From the NCBI RefSeq assembly GCF_014960965.1, contig NZ_CP063169.1, forward strand, positions 2,141,581-2,205,580: a DNA stretch of 64,000 nt. The letters run 5' to 3'. Numbering within the stretch: the first letter of the stretch is position 1; the number at the start of each line of letters is the position of its first letter. A program made the position numbers and the translations under genes. Source of the DNA: Ruania alkalisoli (GTDB lineage Bacteria; Actinomycetota; Actinomycetes; Actinomycetales; Beutenbergiaceae). The notes below the pieces were generated by a model that was given only the letters and a program-made list of their open reading frames with translations, did no database searches and had not been told where the DNA came from. Positions 7,691-16,373 of this stretch are shown here, piece by piece.

Positions 7691-8272
7691 GTGAGCGGCA
7701 GCGACGCACAGGCGGACGCCACCCCAGGCATCCCGCAGCGGGCCCAGGGGATGCTGTTCGGTGACACCCTGCCGGACCTGGACACCACGACCGGCTACCG
7801 TGGTCCGACCGCGTGCCGTGCCGCGGGCATCACCTACCGACAGTTGGACTACTGGGCACGGACGGGTCTGGTTGAGCCCAGCATCCGGCCGGCTACGGGC
7901 TCGGGAACCCACCGGTTGTACAGCTTCCGGGACATCCTTGTCATCAAGGTCATCAAGCGATTGCTGGACACCGGCGTCTCGCTGCAGCAGATTCGCTCAG
8001 CCGTCGAGCACCTGCGTGAACGTGGCGTAGACGACCTCGCGCAGATCACGCTGATGAGTGATGGTGCCTCGGTCTATGAGTGCACATCCGCCGATGAGGT
8101 GTTCGACCTCGTCCAGGGTGGTCAGGGTGTCTTCGGCATCGCCGTCGGCCGGGTGTGGCGCGAAGTTGAGGGAAGCCTCGCCGAGTTGCCCACAGAGAAG
8201 GCCGAGGACGAGGCTCAGGCCTCGGTTGACGATGAGCTTGCGAAGCGTCGCGCCGCCCGGCGCATCGGCTGA
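7691..8272 (+). CDS. MerR-family regulator, Rv1830-like
   Basis: The 193-residue protein begins with a variable tail containing MLFGD, then a MerR HTH (ACRAAGITYRQLDYWARTGL, about 43-62) and a wing GTHRLYSF. By order and form it corresponds to M. tuberculosis Rv1830, implicated in growth control and antibiotic recovery. The GTG start is preceded by GGAGAAGG. It probably acts on its own promoter region, where an inverted repeat lies at 7505. It ends the conserved block. Confidence 0.85.
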   Translation: MSGSDAQADATPGIPQRAQGMLFGDTLPDLDTTTGYRGPTACRAAGITYRQLDYWARTGLVEPSIRPATGSGTHRLYSFRDILVIKVIKRLLDTGVSLQQIRSAVEHLRERGVDDLAQITLMSDGASVYECTSADEVFDLVQGGQGVFGIAVGRVWREVEGSLAELPTEKAEDEAQASVDDELAKRRAARRIG

Positions 8273-8284
8273 CGTTGATCCTGG

Positions 8285-9040
8285 CTACAGCACCTGTTTG
8301 CGTGCCTCGATCAGGAACCGGGTGGAATGCGAGAGGAACAGACCGTCGCGTTGAATGATCTCGTGCACGGTGCGTAGTTGCCGCCGGTACCCGACTGAGG
8401 TGAATCCGGGAACTGTCCAGACCACCTTCCGCAGGAAGTGCACGACAGCCGCGACGTCGTAGAACTCGACGCGGCATGTCGCTCGACGTAGATCGACCAC
8501 CTGCAGTCCGTGCGCTCGTGCCGTCTCTGCCTCGTGCTCCGGGCAGCGGCCCGCTGGCTGGATGTGTTCACCCATCATGGCTCGCGTGAGTTCGATGTTT
8601 GTCGCATGCCCGACCTGGTGGGAGAGAAACGTGCCACCAGGGGTGAGCACGCGGGCAATCTCCGACCACGGGTTGACCACCGGAAGCCTGGCCGATACTA
8701 GGTCGAAGGCGCTGTCGGTGAAGGGGAGTGGGCCTTCGTCGGGAGCCTGCACCACCCGGGCGCCGAGGGAGCTGAGACGTGCGCGCGCTACCGGCAGATT
8801 CGGTTCCCACGATTCGGTGGCCGCCAAGATCGCGGGCGGGTGAGCAATCTCTGCCAGCACCTCACCGCCGCCGGTCTGCAGATCGAGCGCGGCCTGCGCC
8901 CGCGCCATCCGGTCGCTGAGCATCTCGGAGTAGCGCCACGGCGGTCGTTCCTCGTGGGCACGCCCGTCAAACCAGGAGAAGTCCCAGCCCTCCAGGCTGA
9001 CAGCGTCACCTTCTGCGACCAGTGCATCGAAGTCGGGCAT
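8285..9040 (-). CDS. SAM-dependent methyltransferase
   Basis: The 251-residue protein looks like a class I methyltransferase: a motif I-like GGEVLAEIA near residue 58, an acidic FDLVSARLPVVNP motif near 113, and LTPGGTFLSHQVG typical of post-motif III. The glycine-rich SAM loop is less canonical than usual. The substrate is unknown. It is convergent with the MerR gene and divergent from yciO, with 68 bases between the start codons. Confidence 0.75.
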   Translation of the reverse strand: MPDFDALVAEGDAVSLEGWDFSWFDGRAHEERPPWRYSEMLSDRMARAQAALDLQTGGGEVLAEIAHPPAILAATESWEPNLPVARARLSSLGARVVQAPDEGPLPFTDSAFDLVSARLPVVNPWSEIARVLTPGGTFLSHQVGHATNIELTRAMMGEHIQPAGRCPEHEAETARAHGLQVVDLRRATCRVEFYDVAAVVHFLRKVVWTVPGFTSVGYRRQLRTVHEIIQRDGLFLSHSTRFLIEARKQVL

Positions 9041-9108
9041 GGACCCACTGTGCCGCTCCCAACGTTGTCGGTCGAGCGAATACCTCCCGGGGATGCTTAA
9101 GGTGGAGT

Positions 9109-9729
9109 ATGGCGCGATACTTTGATGTTCACCCGGTCAACCCGCAGCCCCGGTCGATCCGTCAGGTGGCGGAGATCATCCGAGACGGCGGTCTCGTTGC
9201 CTATCCGACCGACTCGGGCTACGCCGTCGGTGCTCAGCTCGGGAACCTCCAGGCGAAGCAGCGAATCCTGGATCTACGGCGGCTCGACGAACGGCACCAT
9301 TTCACGCTCGTGTGCGCCGACTTCGCTCAGCTCGGCAAGTTCGTGCATGTGGACAATGCCGTGTTTCGGGCGGTGAAGGCCGCCACACCAGGCCCCTACA
9401 CGTTCATCCTGCCGGCAACCAGAGATGTGCCGCGACGATTGCTGCATCCGAAGAAGAAGACCGTGGGCGTCCGGATACCGGATCACACGGTGGTGCAGGC
9501 GTTGCTGGCCGAGATTGGTGAGCCGCTTCTGTCCAGCACCCTCCTGCTGCCGGACCAGGAGCGCCCGTTGACTGACGGCTGGCAGATCAAGGAGGACCTC
9601 GACAACACTCTGGACGCCGTGATCGATGCAGGGGAGTGTGACGACGAGCCGACCACCGTGGTCGACCTGTCCGACGGCGTCGCGGAGGTGCTCCGTTACG
9701 GGGCGGGGGATCCGGCACCCTTCGAGTAG
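9109..9729 (+). CDS. yciO: YciO/Sua5/YrdC/YwlC-family protein
   Basis: The 206-residue product has the length and layout of E. coli YciO: FDVHPVNPQPRSI at the start, GGLVAYPTDSGYAVG, TPGPYTFILPAT, VPRRLL and KKTVGVRIPDH. It belongs to the same fold as TsaC/Sua5, which makes threonylcarbamoyl-AMP for tRNA t6A, but lacks the Sua5 extension and is closer to YciO, whose role is less certain. The start is the ATG after GGTGGAG. Its 3' end overlaps the convergent DinB gene by 34 bases. Confidence 0.88.
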   Translation: MARYFDVHPVNPQPRSIRQVAEIIRDGGLVAYPTDSGYAVGAQLGNLQAKQRILDLRRLDERHHFTLVCADFAQLGKFVHVDNAVFRAVKAATPGPYTFILPATRDVPRRLLHPKKKTVGVRIPDHTVVQALLAEIGEPLLSSTLLLPDQERPLTDGWQIKEDLDNTLDAVIDAGECDDEPTTVVDLSDGVAEVLRYGAGDPAPFE

Positions 9730-10310
9730 TGCGTCGGGTGCCCGGCGGCTTCGGCGACCGTGCGCAGCTTCTCCCGGTAGTCGATCCACCACGTGTCGCC
9801 GGCGTCAGGCAGATTGAGCGCCTGTGGGCGGAGACCGGCGGTGCCATCGAGAAGTTCCCGGACGATATCGGCGTGGCCGGTATGACGCGCGAGCTCGCAA
9901 CTCACATGCACCAGGATCTGCGCGAGTGTCACGTCTGCGCGGTCGCCCCACCAGGGCACACGGCCTGGTGCGTCGAGGGGCAGGGACCCGATCGTGTCAT
10001 CCGCGAAGGTCCACACGCTCCGGTACAACGTGACGATCGACTCGCGGGACTCCGCTGATGTGGCCCACATGTCTGCGTTGGGTTCGGCGTCATCATCCAG
10101 CCACGGCGTCGGGATCGGATGCTCGCGCCCGAAGACTGTGCCGAAGTACGTCTGCTCCACGCCGGCCATGTGCTTGACGAGGCCGAGCAGGTTCGTGCCG
10201 GTTGGTGTCATGGGCCATCGCACCTGGCGTTCGTCGAGGCCGTCGAGCTTCCATAGCAGCGCTTCCCGGTGGCTCTGGAGATACCGGTGTAGTGCCGCGT
10301 GCGGGGTCAT
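9696..10310 (-). CDS. DinB-like four-helix protein (DUF664 type)
   Basis: The 204-residue protein has the DinB/DUF664 pattern: helix 1 HREALLWKLDGLDERQVRWP, GTNLLGLVKHMAGVEQTYF with a candidate metal-binding His, and ILVHVSCELARHTGHADIVRE with further His residues. Actinobacterial members may be mycothiol- or bacillithiol-type transferases; the substrate is unknown. ATG 10310 is chosen. A TAGGCT box lies 6 bases upstream. Confidence 0.85.
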   Translation of the reverse strand: MTPHAALHRYLQSHREALLWKLDGLDERQVRWPMTPTGTNLLGLVKHMAGVEQTYFGTVFGREHPIPTPWLDDDAEPNADMWATSAESRESIVTLYRSVWTFADDTIGSLPLDAPGRVPWWGDRADVTLAQILVHVSCELARHTGHADIVRELLDGTAGLRPQALNLPDAGDTWWIDYREKLRTVAEAAGHPTHYSKGAGSPAP

Positions 10311-10316
10311 GCTGCG

Positions 10317-10322
10317 AGCCTA
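10317..10322 (-). promoter_or_regulatory. Leaderless-type -10 box for the DinB-like gene
   Basis: TAGGCT lies 6 bases upstream of the ATG, within the last bases before or at the end of the upstream histidine kinase gene; no ribosome binding site is seen. Confidence 0.45.
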
Positions 10323-11498
10323 CGCCTGTTCGGGTTCGCTTCCGAGGTGTCTGTGACGGGGCAGTGGCGGTAGCCGGACCTCGAATCGGGCACCTCGCGT
10401 GGTGTTGGTGACGCGAACCTGACCGTGGTGTGCTTCCACGATCCCGCGTACGATCGCCAGCCCGAGTCCGGCTCCGGCGGTGTGACCCCAGCTGTGCTGG
10501 GGCGTTCGTGACTCGTTGCCTTTCCAGCCGGTGCGGAACACCTGCTCCAGATCTGTCTCCGGGATGCCGGCTCCGGCATCGGTGACGCTCAGGACGGCGT
10601 GGGCGCCGCCGTCGAGAGTGGTTTCGACGCGCACCTGAGACCCTGCAGGGGAGTGCTGAATGGCGTTCATCAGCAGGTTCTTCACCACTCGGGTGAGTTC
10701 TCGAGGGTCGGCGAGCACCACCGGACCGGCTCCACCGTGGGCGTGAAGGGTGACCGCGTGCGCGTCAGCGACGGGCCTGAGGTCTGCGACGGCGTCAGAG
10801 GCGAGGTCGTACAGGTCCACCTGCTCGGTATGCAGGCGGAGGGTGCCGGATTCGATCGTGGCCAGCTCGAACAGATCGTCCACCATGCCGGAGAGTTGGT
10901 CGACCTGCGACCGGATCTGCCGGTGGTACCTGCTGGGATCTGCGACCATCCCGTCCTCGAGCGCCTCAGCCATCGCCCGCAGCCCGGCCAACGGGGTGCG
11001 CAGATCGTGGGAGATCCAGGCAAACAGCTCTCGTCGCGAGGCGTCGACGGCGACTAACTCGGCCTTCGCCTCATCAAGTCTGCGGCTGGTCTCGGTGAGA
11101 TCGTCGGCGAGGCGAGCGAGCTCGGAGTGATCGCCTGGGCGGCCGGCCCGTTCAACGCGTTCGCCTGAGCCGATCGCTCGTGCCATACGGCGCAGGTCGG
11201 CTGCCTCGCTTGCGAAGAGCTTGCTGAGCGCAAAGGCGACCCCGAAGGAACTGAGCGCTGCCGTGACCGCGACCCAGAGCAGCACGGTGAGATCGTGCTC
11301 GGAGATGTACATACCTTGCGCGATCGCCACCATCCCGGCCACGACCGAGAGCACGCCGGTGGCGGCTACGATCATCAGCCGCACGCCCATCGGGGCGCGG
11401 CGGGCGAGGCGCAGGGCGACCAGACCCAGGAGGCCGACGCCGACCGAGCAGGCGAGGCAGACGGCAACGATGACCGCGAGCTCGGGCAACGGGATCAT
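10320..11498 (-). CDS. Sensor histidine kinase (OmpR-partner type)
   Basis: The 392-residue protein has three membrane helices (about 6-30, 40-61, 70-93), a HAMP-like linker, a HisKA H-box ISHDLRTP with His164, N-box NLLMNAIQHS, and ATP-binding motifs DAGAGIPETD and GAGLGLAIV. It would phosphorylate the response regulator encoded just upstream, with which it overlaps by 4 bases. The extracytoplasmic loops are short, so it may sense the membrane itself; the signal is unknown. Confidence 0.92.
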   Translation of the reverse strand: MIPLPELAVIVAVCLACSVGVGLLGLVALRLARRAPMGVRLMIVAATGVLSVVAGMVAIAQGMYISEHDLTVLLWVAVTAALSSFGVAFALSKLFASEAADLRRMARAIGSGERVERAGRPGDHSELARLADDLTETSRRLDEAKAELVAVDASRRELFAWISHDLRTPLAGLRAMAEALEDGMVADPSRYHRQIRSQVDQLSGMVDDLFELATIESGTLRLHTEQVDLYDLASDAVADLRPVADAHAVTLHAHGGAGPVVLADPRELTRVVKNLLMNAIQHSPAGSQVRVETTLDGGAHAVLSVTDAGAGIPETDLEQVFRTGWKGNESRTPQHSWGHTAGAGLGLAIVRGIVEAHHGQVRVTNTTRGARFEVRLPPLPRHRHLGSEPEQA

Positions 11499-12214
11499 GG
11501 CGTCGCGTCCCCTGGGACGTCGAGACGGTAGCCCACACCCCAGACGGTGACGAGGATGGCGGGGGAGGCGGGGTTGGTCTCGATCTTCTCCCGCAGGCGG
11601 CGCACGGTCACCGTGATCGTAGACAGGTCACCGAACTCCCAGCCCCAGACGGCGCGGAGCAGCTGATCGCGCCCGAATGCCTGGCGGGGGTGTTTGAGGA
11701 GATAGGCGAGCAGGTCGAACTCGCGCGTGGACAGGGCCAGGTCTGTTCCGTTCTTGCTCACCGTGCGGGCGGCGACATCCAGGTGGAACGGTCCGGCGTC
11801 GAACGGCACCTCGGGAGTGTCCTCGTCGATCGTGCGACGCAGGATGGATCGCACCCGCAGCACGAGTTCGCGCGGGGAGAACGGTTTGGCGAGATAGTCG
11901 TCGGCCCCTGCTTCGAGGCCGTCGATCCGGTCGTCGGTAGTGCCGAGGGCAGTGAGCATGAGTACGGGCGTTCGGGAGATTGACCGAATGCGCCGGCTGA
12001 CCTCGAGCCCGTCGATCCCGGGGAGCATGCGGTCGAGGACGATCAGATCGGGGTGGCACTCTTTGGCGCGTTGAACGGCGGCGATGCCGTCGGTCGCCTG
12101 GTCAACGAGGAATCCCGCCGCTTCAAGGTAGGTGGTGACGATCTCCAGCACTGTGGGGTCGTCCTCGACCACCAGGACGCGGCGGTCGGTCAGGGGGTCA
12201 TCCGGCTCGGGCAC
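11495..12214 (-). CDS. OmpR-family response regulator
   Basis: The 239-residue protein has a receiver domain (acidic pair Asp18-Asp19, phospho-acceptor Asp61, Lys in LAKPFS near 109) and a C-terminal winged helix with DLALSTREFDLLAYLL and VTVRRLREKIE. It pairs with the histidine kinase that follows in the same operon. GTG 12214 is chosen because a TATCCT box lies 6 bases upstream and no ribosome binding site is present. Confidence 0.92.
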   Translation of the reverse strand: MPEPDDPLTDRRVLVVEDDPTVLEIVTTYLEAAGFLVDQATDGIAAVQRAKECHPDLIVLDRMLPGIDGLEVSRRIRSISRTPVLMLTALGTTDDRIDGLEAGADDYLAKPFSPRELVLRVRSILRRTIDEDTPEVPFDAGPFHLDVAARTVSKNGTDLALSTREFDLLAYLLKHPRQAFGRDQLLRAVWGWEFGDLSTITVTVRRLREKIETNPASPAILVTVWGVGYRLDVPGDATP

Positions 12215-12220
12215 CTTTGC

Positions 12221-12226
12221 AGGATA
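12221..12226 (-). promoter_or_regulatory. Leaderless-type -10 box for the OmpR-type operon
   Basis: TATCCT is placed exactly 6 bases before the GTG at 12214. Confidence 0.5.
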
Positions 12227-12346
12227 GGCGCCCGCACGATCCGGGGCCGCTCCGGTCTGCCGCTCGAGCCGACCTGTCCCCGGTTTGTCATGATCTCGGC
12301 CGATCGACGAGGCGGTGGTTCGTGGCAGGGCTGTTCGCGACAGTGC

Positions 12347-12979
12347 TCAGGTGCGAGGCAGCAGTCCGTGTGTCCACGCGATTACGACGGCGTTGGTGCG
12401 GTCGCGTGCGGAGAGCTTGCCGATCAGATGGGACACGTGGGTGCGCACGGTCTCGACACCGAGCACCAGGCGGGCGGCGATCTCCGCGTTGGTGAACCCC
12501 TCGGCGACGAGCGCGAGCACCTCGAGCTCCCGGTCGGTGAGCCGGGGGCCGTGCCAGCTGGAGCCTGGACGCGCCGTGAGCAGCGCACGCACTTGGTCCG
12601 GGAACACCAGGCTCTGAGCATCAGCCACCGTGCGGACGGCGTTGACCACCTGTTCGGCGGTGCTGCGTTTGAGGAGGAACCCGGATGCGCCGGCCTGCAA
12701 CGCCGCGTGGACGTAATCGTCGTGGCCGAAGGTGGTCAGCACCAGGACCCGCGGCGGATCGTCCTTGCGCAGCAGCAGCTCGGTGGCGCGCAGACCGTCC
12801 ACCCGGGGCATCCGGACGTCCATCACCACGACGTCTGGCTGGGTGCGCCCGGCCAGCTCCACCGCCTCCGCACCGTCAGCGGCCTCGCCCACGACGTCCA
12901 GGTCCGGCTCGGCCTCCAGGATCATGCGGATCCCTTGCCGGATCAGTGGCTCGTCGTCGACGAGCAGGATGGTGATCAT
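12347..12979 (-). CDS. NarL/LuxR-family response regulator
   Basis: The 210-residue protein has a receiver domain (Asp8-Asp9, phospho-acceptor Asp54 in VVVMDVRMP, Lys in FLLKRS) and a C-terminal LuxR helix-turn-helix (LTDRELEVLALVAEGFTNAEIA). It overlaps the preceding sensor kinase gene by 4 bases. ATG 12979 begins the typical MITILLVDDE receiver strand. The target genes are unknown; the membrane protein gene at the head of the operon is one candidate. Confidence 0.92.
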   Translation of the reverse strand: MITILLVDDEPLIRQGIRMILEAEPDLDVVGEAADGAEAVELAGRTQPDVVVMDVRMPRVDGLRATELLLRKDDPPRVLVLTTFGHDDYVHAALQAGASGFLLKRSTAEQVVNAVRTVADAQSLVFPDQVRALLTARPGSSWHGPRLTDRELEVLALVAEGFTNAEIAARLVLGVETVRTHVSHLIGKLSARDRTNAVVIAWTHGLLPRT

Positions 12980-14235
12980 GACTGCCCGGTTCGGGGTGGC
13001 CGGGCTCGCGGCACCGGAATGGAGGCAACGATCTGCCACTCGCGCTTGGTTCGAGTGGTGTTCGGATCTGCTGGGCCGGCGGTCACGGTGCCCTCCAGCA
13101 GCGCGGCACGTTCCTGCATCCCGGTGATCCCTCGTCCGGCCGGAGTGGTGCGGCGAGTGCGCTGGTGCGGTGGGAGCGGGTTGGTGACGTGCAGCTCGAG
13201 CGTGTCGGCGGTCTGTGCCACGGTGACCGTGACGGTGTCAGCACCGCCGTGCCGCCGGGCGTTGGTGAGGGCCTCGGCGAGGATGTCGAGCATGGTGCTC
13301 CAGACCACGTGCGGCACCTCGCGATGGGTGTCGTGCACATCGATCGTCAGCCCGGTCTCGCGGTACCGGGCGAGGAGTTCGGAAAGGCCGTGATCAGTGG
13401 TCGCGCGCGCGGGTAGGGCATGCGGATCGCGGAGGAGCCCGAGCAGGTGGTCCAACTCGTTCTGAGCGCCGCGGGAGGTCTGCTCGATCACAGTCAGCGC
13501 CGCCGCGGCCCGGTCCGGGCGGGTGCCGGCGACGCGCTGTGCCGCCGCGGCTTGGATACTGATGATGGAGAGCGCGTGACCGATGCCGTCGTGCAGTTCC
13601 CGGGCGAGTGCAGTGTGCCGCTGCTCCTGTGCGAGCCGCGCCTCGGCCAGGGCCAACCTGTCCGCGGGGCTCGGACCGAGCAGCACGGGAGCGAGCCGGA
13701 CGGCGGACCACCCGCAACCGAGCACGCCCACGACCGCCCCGAGCAGCAGAACGAAGCCGATGAGCAGCAGCGATCCCGTGGGGTAGTCCCAGCCGAGACC
13801 CTCGAGCCGGTCCCGTTGGCCCCCGACGGTCCACAGTAGGGTGAGGACCGCGCCGGGCAGCAGTCCAAACACGGAGAATCCGGCCACTAGACCGGCAACT
13901 GTCTGGAAGACCGTCCACGCCGCGGTGCGCATCCGGTGCCGCGCCAGCATCGGATCCGGGACCACGAGTGTGGCGCGCGTCCGGAGCAGGGTGCGGGCCG
14001 CCGTCACCTGGATCTCCCGGACCCCCGGGAGAAGACCGACCAGGGCGGCCACGACCAGGGCCCCGATCACCCCACCGGGTAGGGCGGGTGCTGCACCGAA
14101 CACGGTGGAGCGTTCGAGATCCCCGGCTGGCCCCTGCACGATCGCGATGATCGTCCCAGTGAGCAGGACGGCAGCCACGCCGATCGCGGCGCCCAGCATC
14201 AGCCAGGCGCCGCGCAGCACGGCGGTGCGGATCAC
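12976..14235 (-). CDS. Sensor histidine kinase, NarL-partner (HisKA_3) type
   Basis: The 419-residue protein has about four membrane helices (12-34, 50-70, 106-135, 153-180), then a HisKA_3 box ALARELHDGIGHALSI with His215, and an ATPase domain with EALTNARRHGG and the GRGITGMQERAALLEG motif. It would phosphorylate the adjacent LuxR-type regulator. The GTG start overlaps the stop of the membrane protein gene (GTGA), fixing the start and implying one operon of three genes. Confidence 0.9.
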   Translation of the reverse strand: MIRTAVLRGAWLMLGAAIGVAAVLLTGTIIAIVQGPAGDLERSTVFGAAPALPGGVIGALVVAALVGLLPGVREIQVTAARTLLRTRATLVVPDPMLARHRMRTAAWTVFQTVAGLVAGFSVFGLLPGAVLTLLWTVGGQRDRLEGLGWDYPTGSLLLIGFVLLLGAVVGVLGCGWSAVRLAPVLLGPSPADRLALAEARLAQEQRHTALARELHDGIGHALSIISIQAAAAQRVAGTRPDRAAAALTVIEQTSRGAQNELDHLLGLLRDPHALPARATTDHGLSELLARYRETGLTIDVHDTHREVPHVVWSTMLDILAEALTNARRHGGADTVTVTVAQTADTLELHVTNPLPPHQRTRRTTPAGRGITGMQERAALLEGTVTAGPADPNTTRTKREWQIVASIPVPRARPPRTGQS

Positions 14236-15329
14236 TGGACCATTGTGGCGGTCGTGGCGCCACCCTCGTGACTCTCGGTGGGGGTGGTGGTCGCACGGTG
14301 GCCGGCGTACGCCCAGACGGCGAGAGCCAGCATCGGGCCCCAGAACCAGACCGGCAGGATCCAGAAGTAGGCCTGGAGGGGCCCGGCGAGGGCGATCCAC
14401 CCGGCAGCCGCCAGGCACACCAGCCCCGCGACGATCCCACCGGGAACAATCGCGACCAGTGGCGGAACGGCGCGTCCTCCGATCCAGGGTAGCCACCGCG
14501 GGAACCGCTCGCCCCAAGGGCGGATCAGACCGATCGTGAGGACCACTCCCATCCAGGCACCGAGGGAGAGCAGCATCCCCCAGGCGGTGATGGACGCTTC
14601 GCCGCTGGGGTGGGCACCGATCGGCCACGGAGTGAGCCAGCTGATCCGGATGAGCGCGTAGGGCAGGGGACCGACGGCCGCCAGCACCGTGATCGGGACG
14701 CGGAAGCGCACGAGCCACGCGGTGGCGACCCGGCCGAAGGAACTGGTTCTCACCACGTGTGCAGCGCACGCGATCCACAGCCCGGTGGCAGTCAGGGTCA
14801 TGGCCACGATCCACAGCATCACCCCGTTGTCGACCATGGCGCCGGCCGCACTCGCGAATCCGGCGGTCAGGGAGTCACGGAAGGCCACGAAGGTGGCTGC
14901 CGCCGCGGTCAGCACCAGGCCGAGCGGGATCCGGGTGCGGGGGAGGCGGATCATGGCCACGATCGCCACGACCACGGCCACGAACGGTAGCGCCATGGCC
15001 ACCAGGTAGCCCGCCAGGGAGAGACCGCTCAGGCCGGCAGTGGCTGTGGCGAGACCGACGGCGACCACCGGCGCGGCGGGGCGAACTGCGCCGTCACGAT
15101 GCGGGGCCAGCGTTGCGATCATGGCCGAGACCGTGCCGGCCAGGGCGAGTGCGGCGACCAGGATCGTGAACGTACTCAGCGGCATCGCGCGGCTGAGGAG
15201 GGAGAGCTGGCCGTCGGAGTACGGGTTCAGCCCTGGCCTGAGCAGCCAGACGATGGTATGTGCGAGCAGGATGAGGGAGACGACGGCGGTCGCGCCGACG
15301 AGACGGCGGGCGAGAGGTGATGTGCTCAT
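14232..15329 (-). CDS. Polytopic membrane protein upstream of a two-component system
   Basis: The 365-residue product has about nine to ten hydrophobic segments separated by short Arg/Pro loops. I recognise no named family. Its stop overlaps the start of the sensor kinase by 4 bases, so it is probably the first gene of that operon and may supply the signal or be protected by the system. No transporter signature motifs are visible. Confidence 0.65.
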   Translation of the reverse strand: MSTSPLARRLVGATAVVSLILLAHTIVWLLRPGLNPYSDGQLSLLSRAMPLSTFTILVAALALAGTVSAMIATLAPHRDGAVRPAAPVVAVGLATATAGLSGLSLAGYLVAMALPFVAVVVAIVAMIRLPRTRIPLGLVLTAAAATFVAFRDSLTAGFASAAGAMVDNGVMLWIVAMTLTATGLWIACAAHVVRTSSFGRVATAWLVRFRVPITVLAAVGPLPYALIRISWLTPWPIGAHPSGEASITAWGMLLSLGAWMGVVLTIGLIRPWGERFPRWLPWIGGRAVPPLVAIVPGGIVAGLVCLAAAGWIALAGPLQAYFWILPVWFWGPMLALAVWAYAGHRATTTPTESHEGGATTATMVQ

Positions 15330-15445
15330 GCCCGCAAGGCTCGCCTCTCAGGCGCCGTGTCCAGATCCCCCACCTGGGGGATCTGCTGGAGGATCTCACG
15401 CCGTCCGGGGGAGCGAACCGGCGACGGCGGTACTCGCCACCGGCT

Positions 15446-16369
15446 TCAGCTGGGTTCCGGAGGGCCGAAGATGCGATCGCAGGAGGCTCGCACCTCGTCG
15501 AGGAAGATGGCACCGGCAGGGGAGAGACGCCGGGTGGTGGCCCAGTGTGCGGCGATGTCGCGGTAGGCGTCCGGGTGCCTGACGAGACGGGTGACCAGGC
15601 CAGGGACGTTGAGCATGCGGCCGGGCAGGTCGCCGATGAGGCCCAGTCCGAGGCCGTGACTGACGAAGGAGAACACGGTGGTCGGCTGGGTGACGGCCAT
15701 GCTTCGTGCCTCGTCCACGTCGAAGGGCGCCAGCAGGGTGCGGAACTCGGCACCGATGCGCGCGTCCAGGCCGGCCTCGCCGGTGGTGATGACCGCCTCA
15801 CCTGCCAACTCGGCCAGGTCGACCTGCTCGTGCTGTGCGAGCGGGTGCTCCTCGGGCAGGACGAGTACGAACGGGTCACGGACCAGCACGACTCGCTGAA
15901 CCGTGGCGTCGTGCCGTTGCTCGATCACAGGTCGCAGCGCGATCTCGATCGTGCGGCGCGCGAGTGCCTCGTCCAACCAGGAGTTCGGACCCTCATGCAC
16001 CTCGAACCGCACGTGCGGGTGCGTCGTGGCGAACCCGGCCAGGACCGGAGCGAGGATCTGGGTACTCGCGCTCGGGACGCTCCCGACGGCAACCGTGCCA
16101 TGGACCTCCTCCCGAAGCATCCCTACGGAGGCGACGGCCGCCGTCCACTCATCGACCATCCCCCGAGCGTGCGGGAGGAACGCCGCCCCGGCCGCGGTCA
16201 GCGTGGGCGGGTGCACATCCCGGTGGAACAGCCGGTCCCCGACGTACTTCTCCAACCCGGCCACGTGGGCACTGATCCGCGACTGGGATCGATGCAGCGA
16301 CCGGGCAGCGGTGGAGAACCCGCCCGTCTCGTGGACGGCGATGAATGACTGGCACCAGGTCAGTTCCAT
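15446..16369 (-). CDS. LysR-family transcriptional regulator
   Basis: The 307-residue protein has an N-terminal LysR HTH (residues about 1-60, GGFSTAARSLHRSQSRISAHVAGLE) and an effector domain beginning GTVAVGSVPSASTQILAPVL. It starts 4 bases after the stop of the sulfatase gene on the same strand, so it is probably co-transcribed with, and a candidate regulator of, the sulfatase/ABC importer operon. The inducer is unknown. About 115 bases without a gene separate its end from the membrane protein gene. Confidence 0.9.
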   Translation of the reverse strand: MELTWCQSFIAVHETGGFSTAARSLHRSQSRISAHVAGLEKYVGDRLFHRDVHPPTLTAAGAAFLPHARGMVDEWTAAVASVGMLREEVHGTVAVGSVPSASTQILAPVLAGFATTHPHVRFEVHEGPNSWLDEALARRTIEIALRPVIEQRHDATVQRVVLVRDPFVLVLPEEHPLAQHEQVDLAELAGEAVITTGEAGLDARIGAEFRTLLAPFDVDEARSMAVTQPTTVFSFVSHGLGLGLIGDLPGRMLNVPGLVTRLVRHPDAYRDIAAHWATTRRLSPAGAIFLDEVRASCDRIFGPPEPS

Positions 16370-16373
16370 GGCT

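Noticed and set aside
12053-13393. A 446-residue plus-strand frame opposite the two-component genes
   Set aside because: The minus strand encodes convincing response regulators and a kinase; the plus frame has no known motif.
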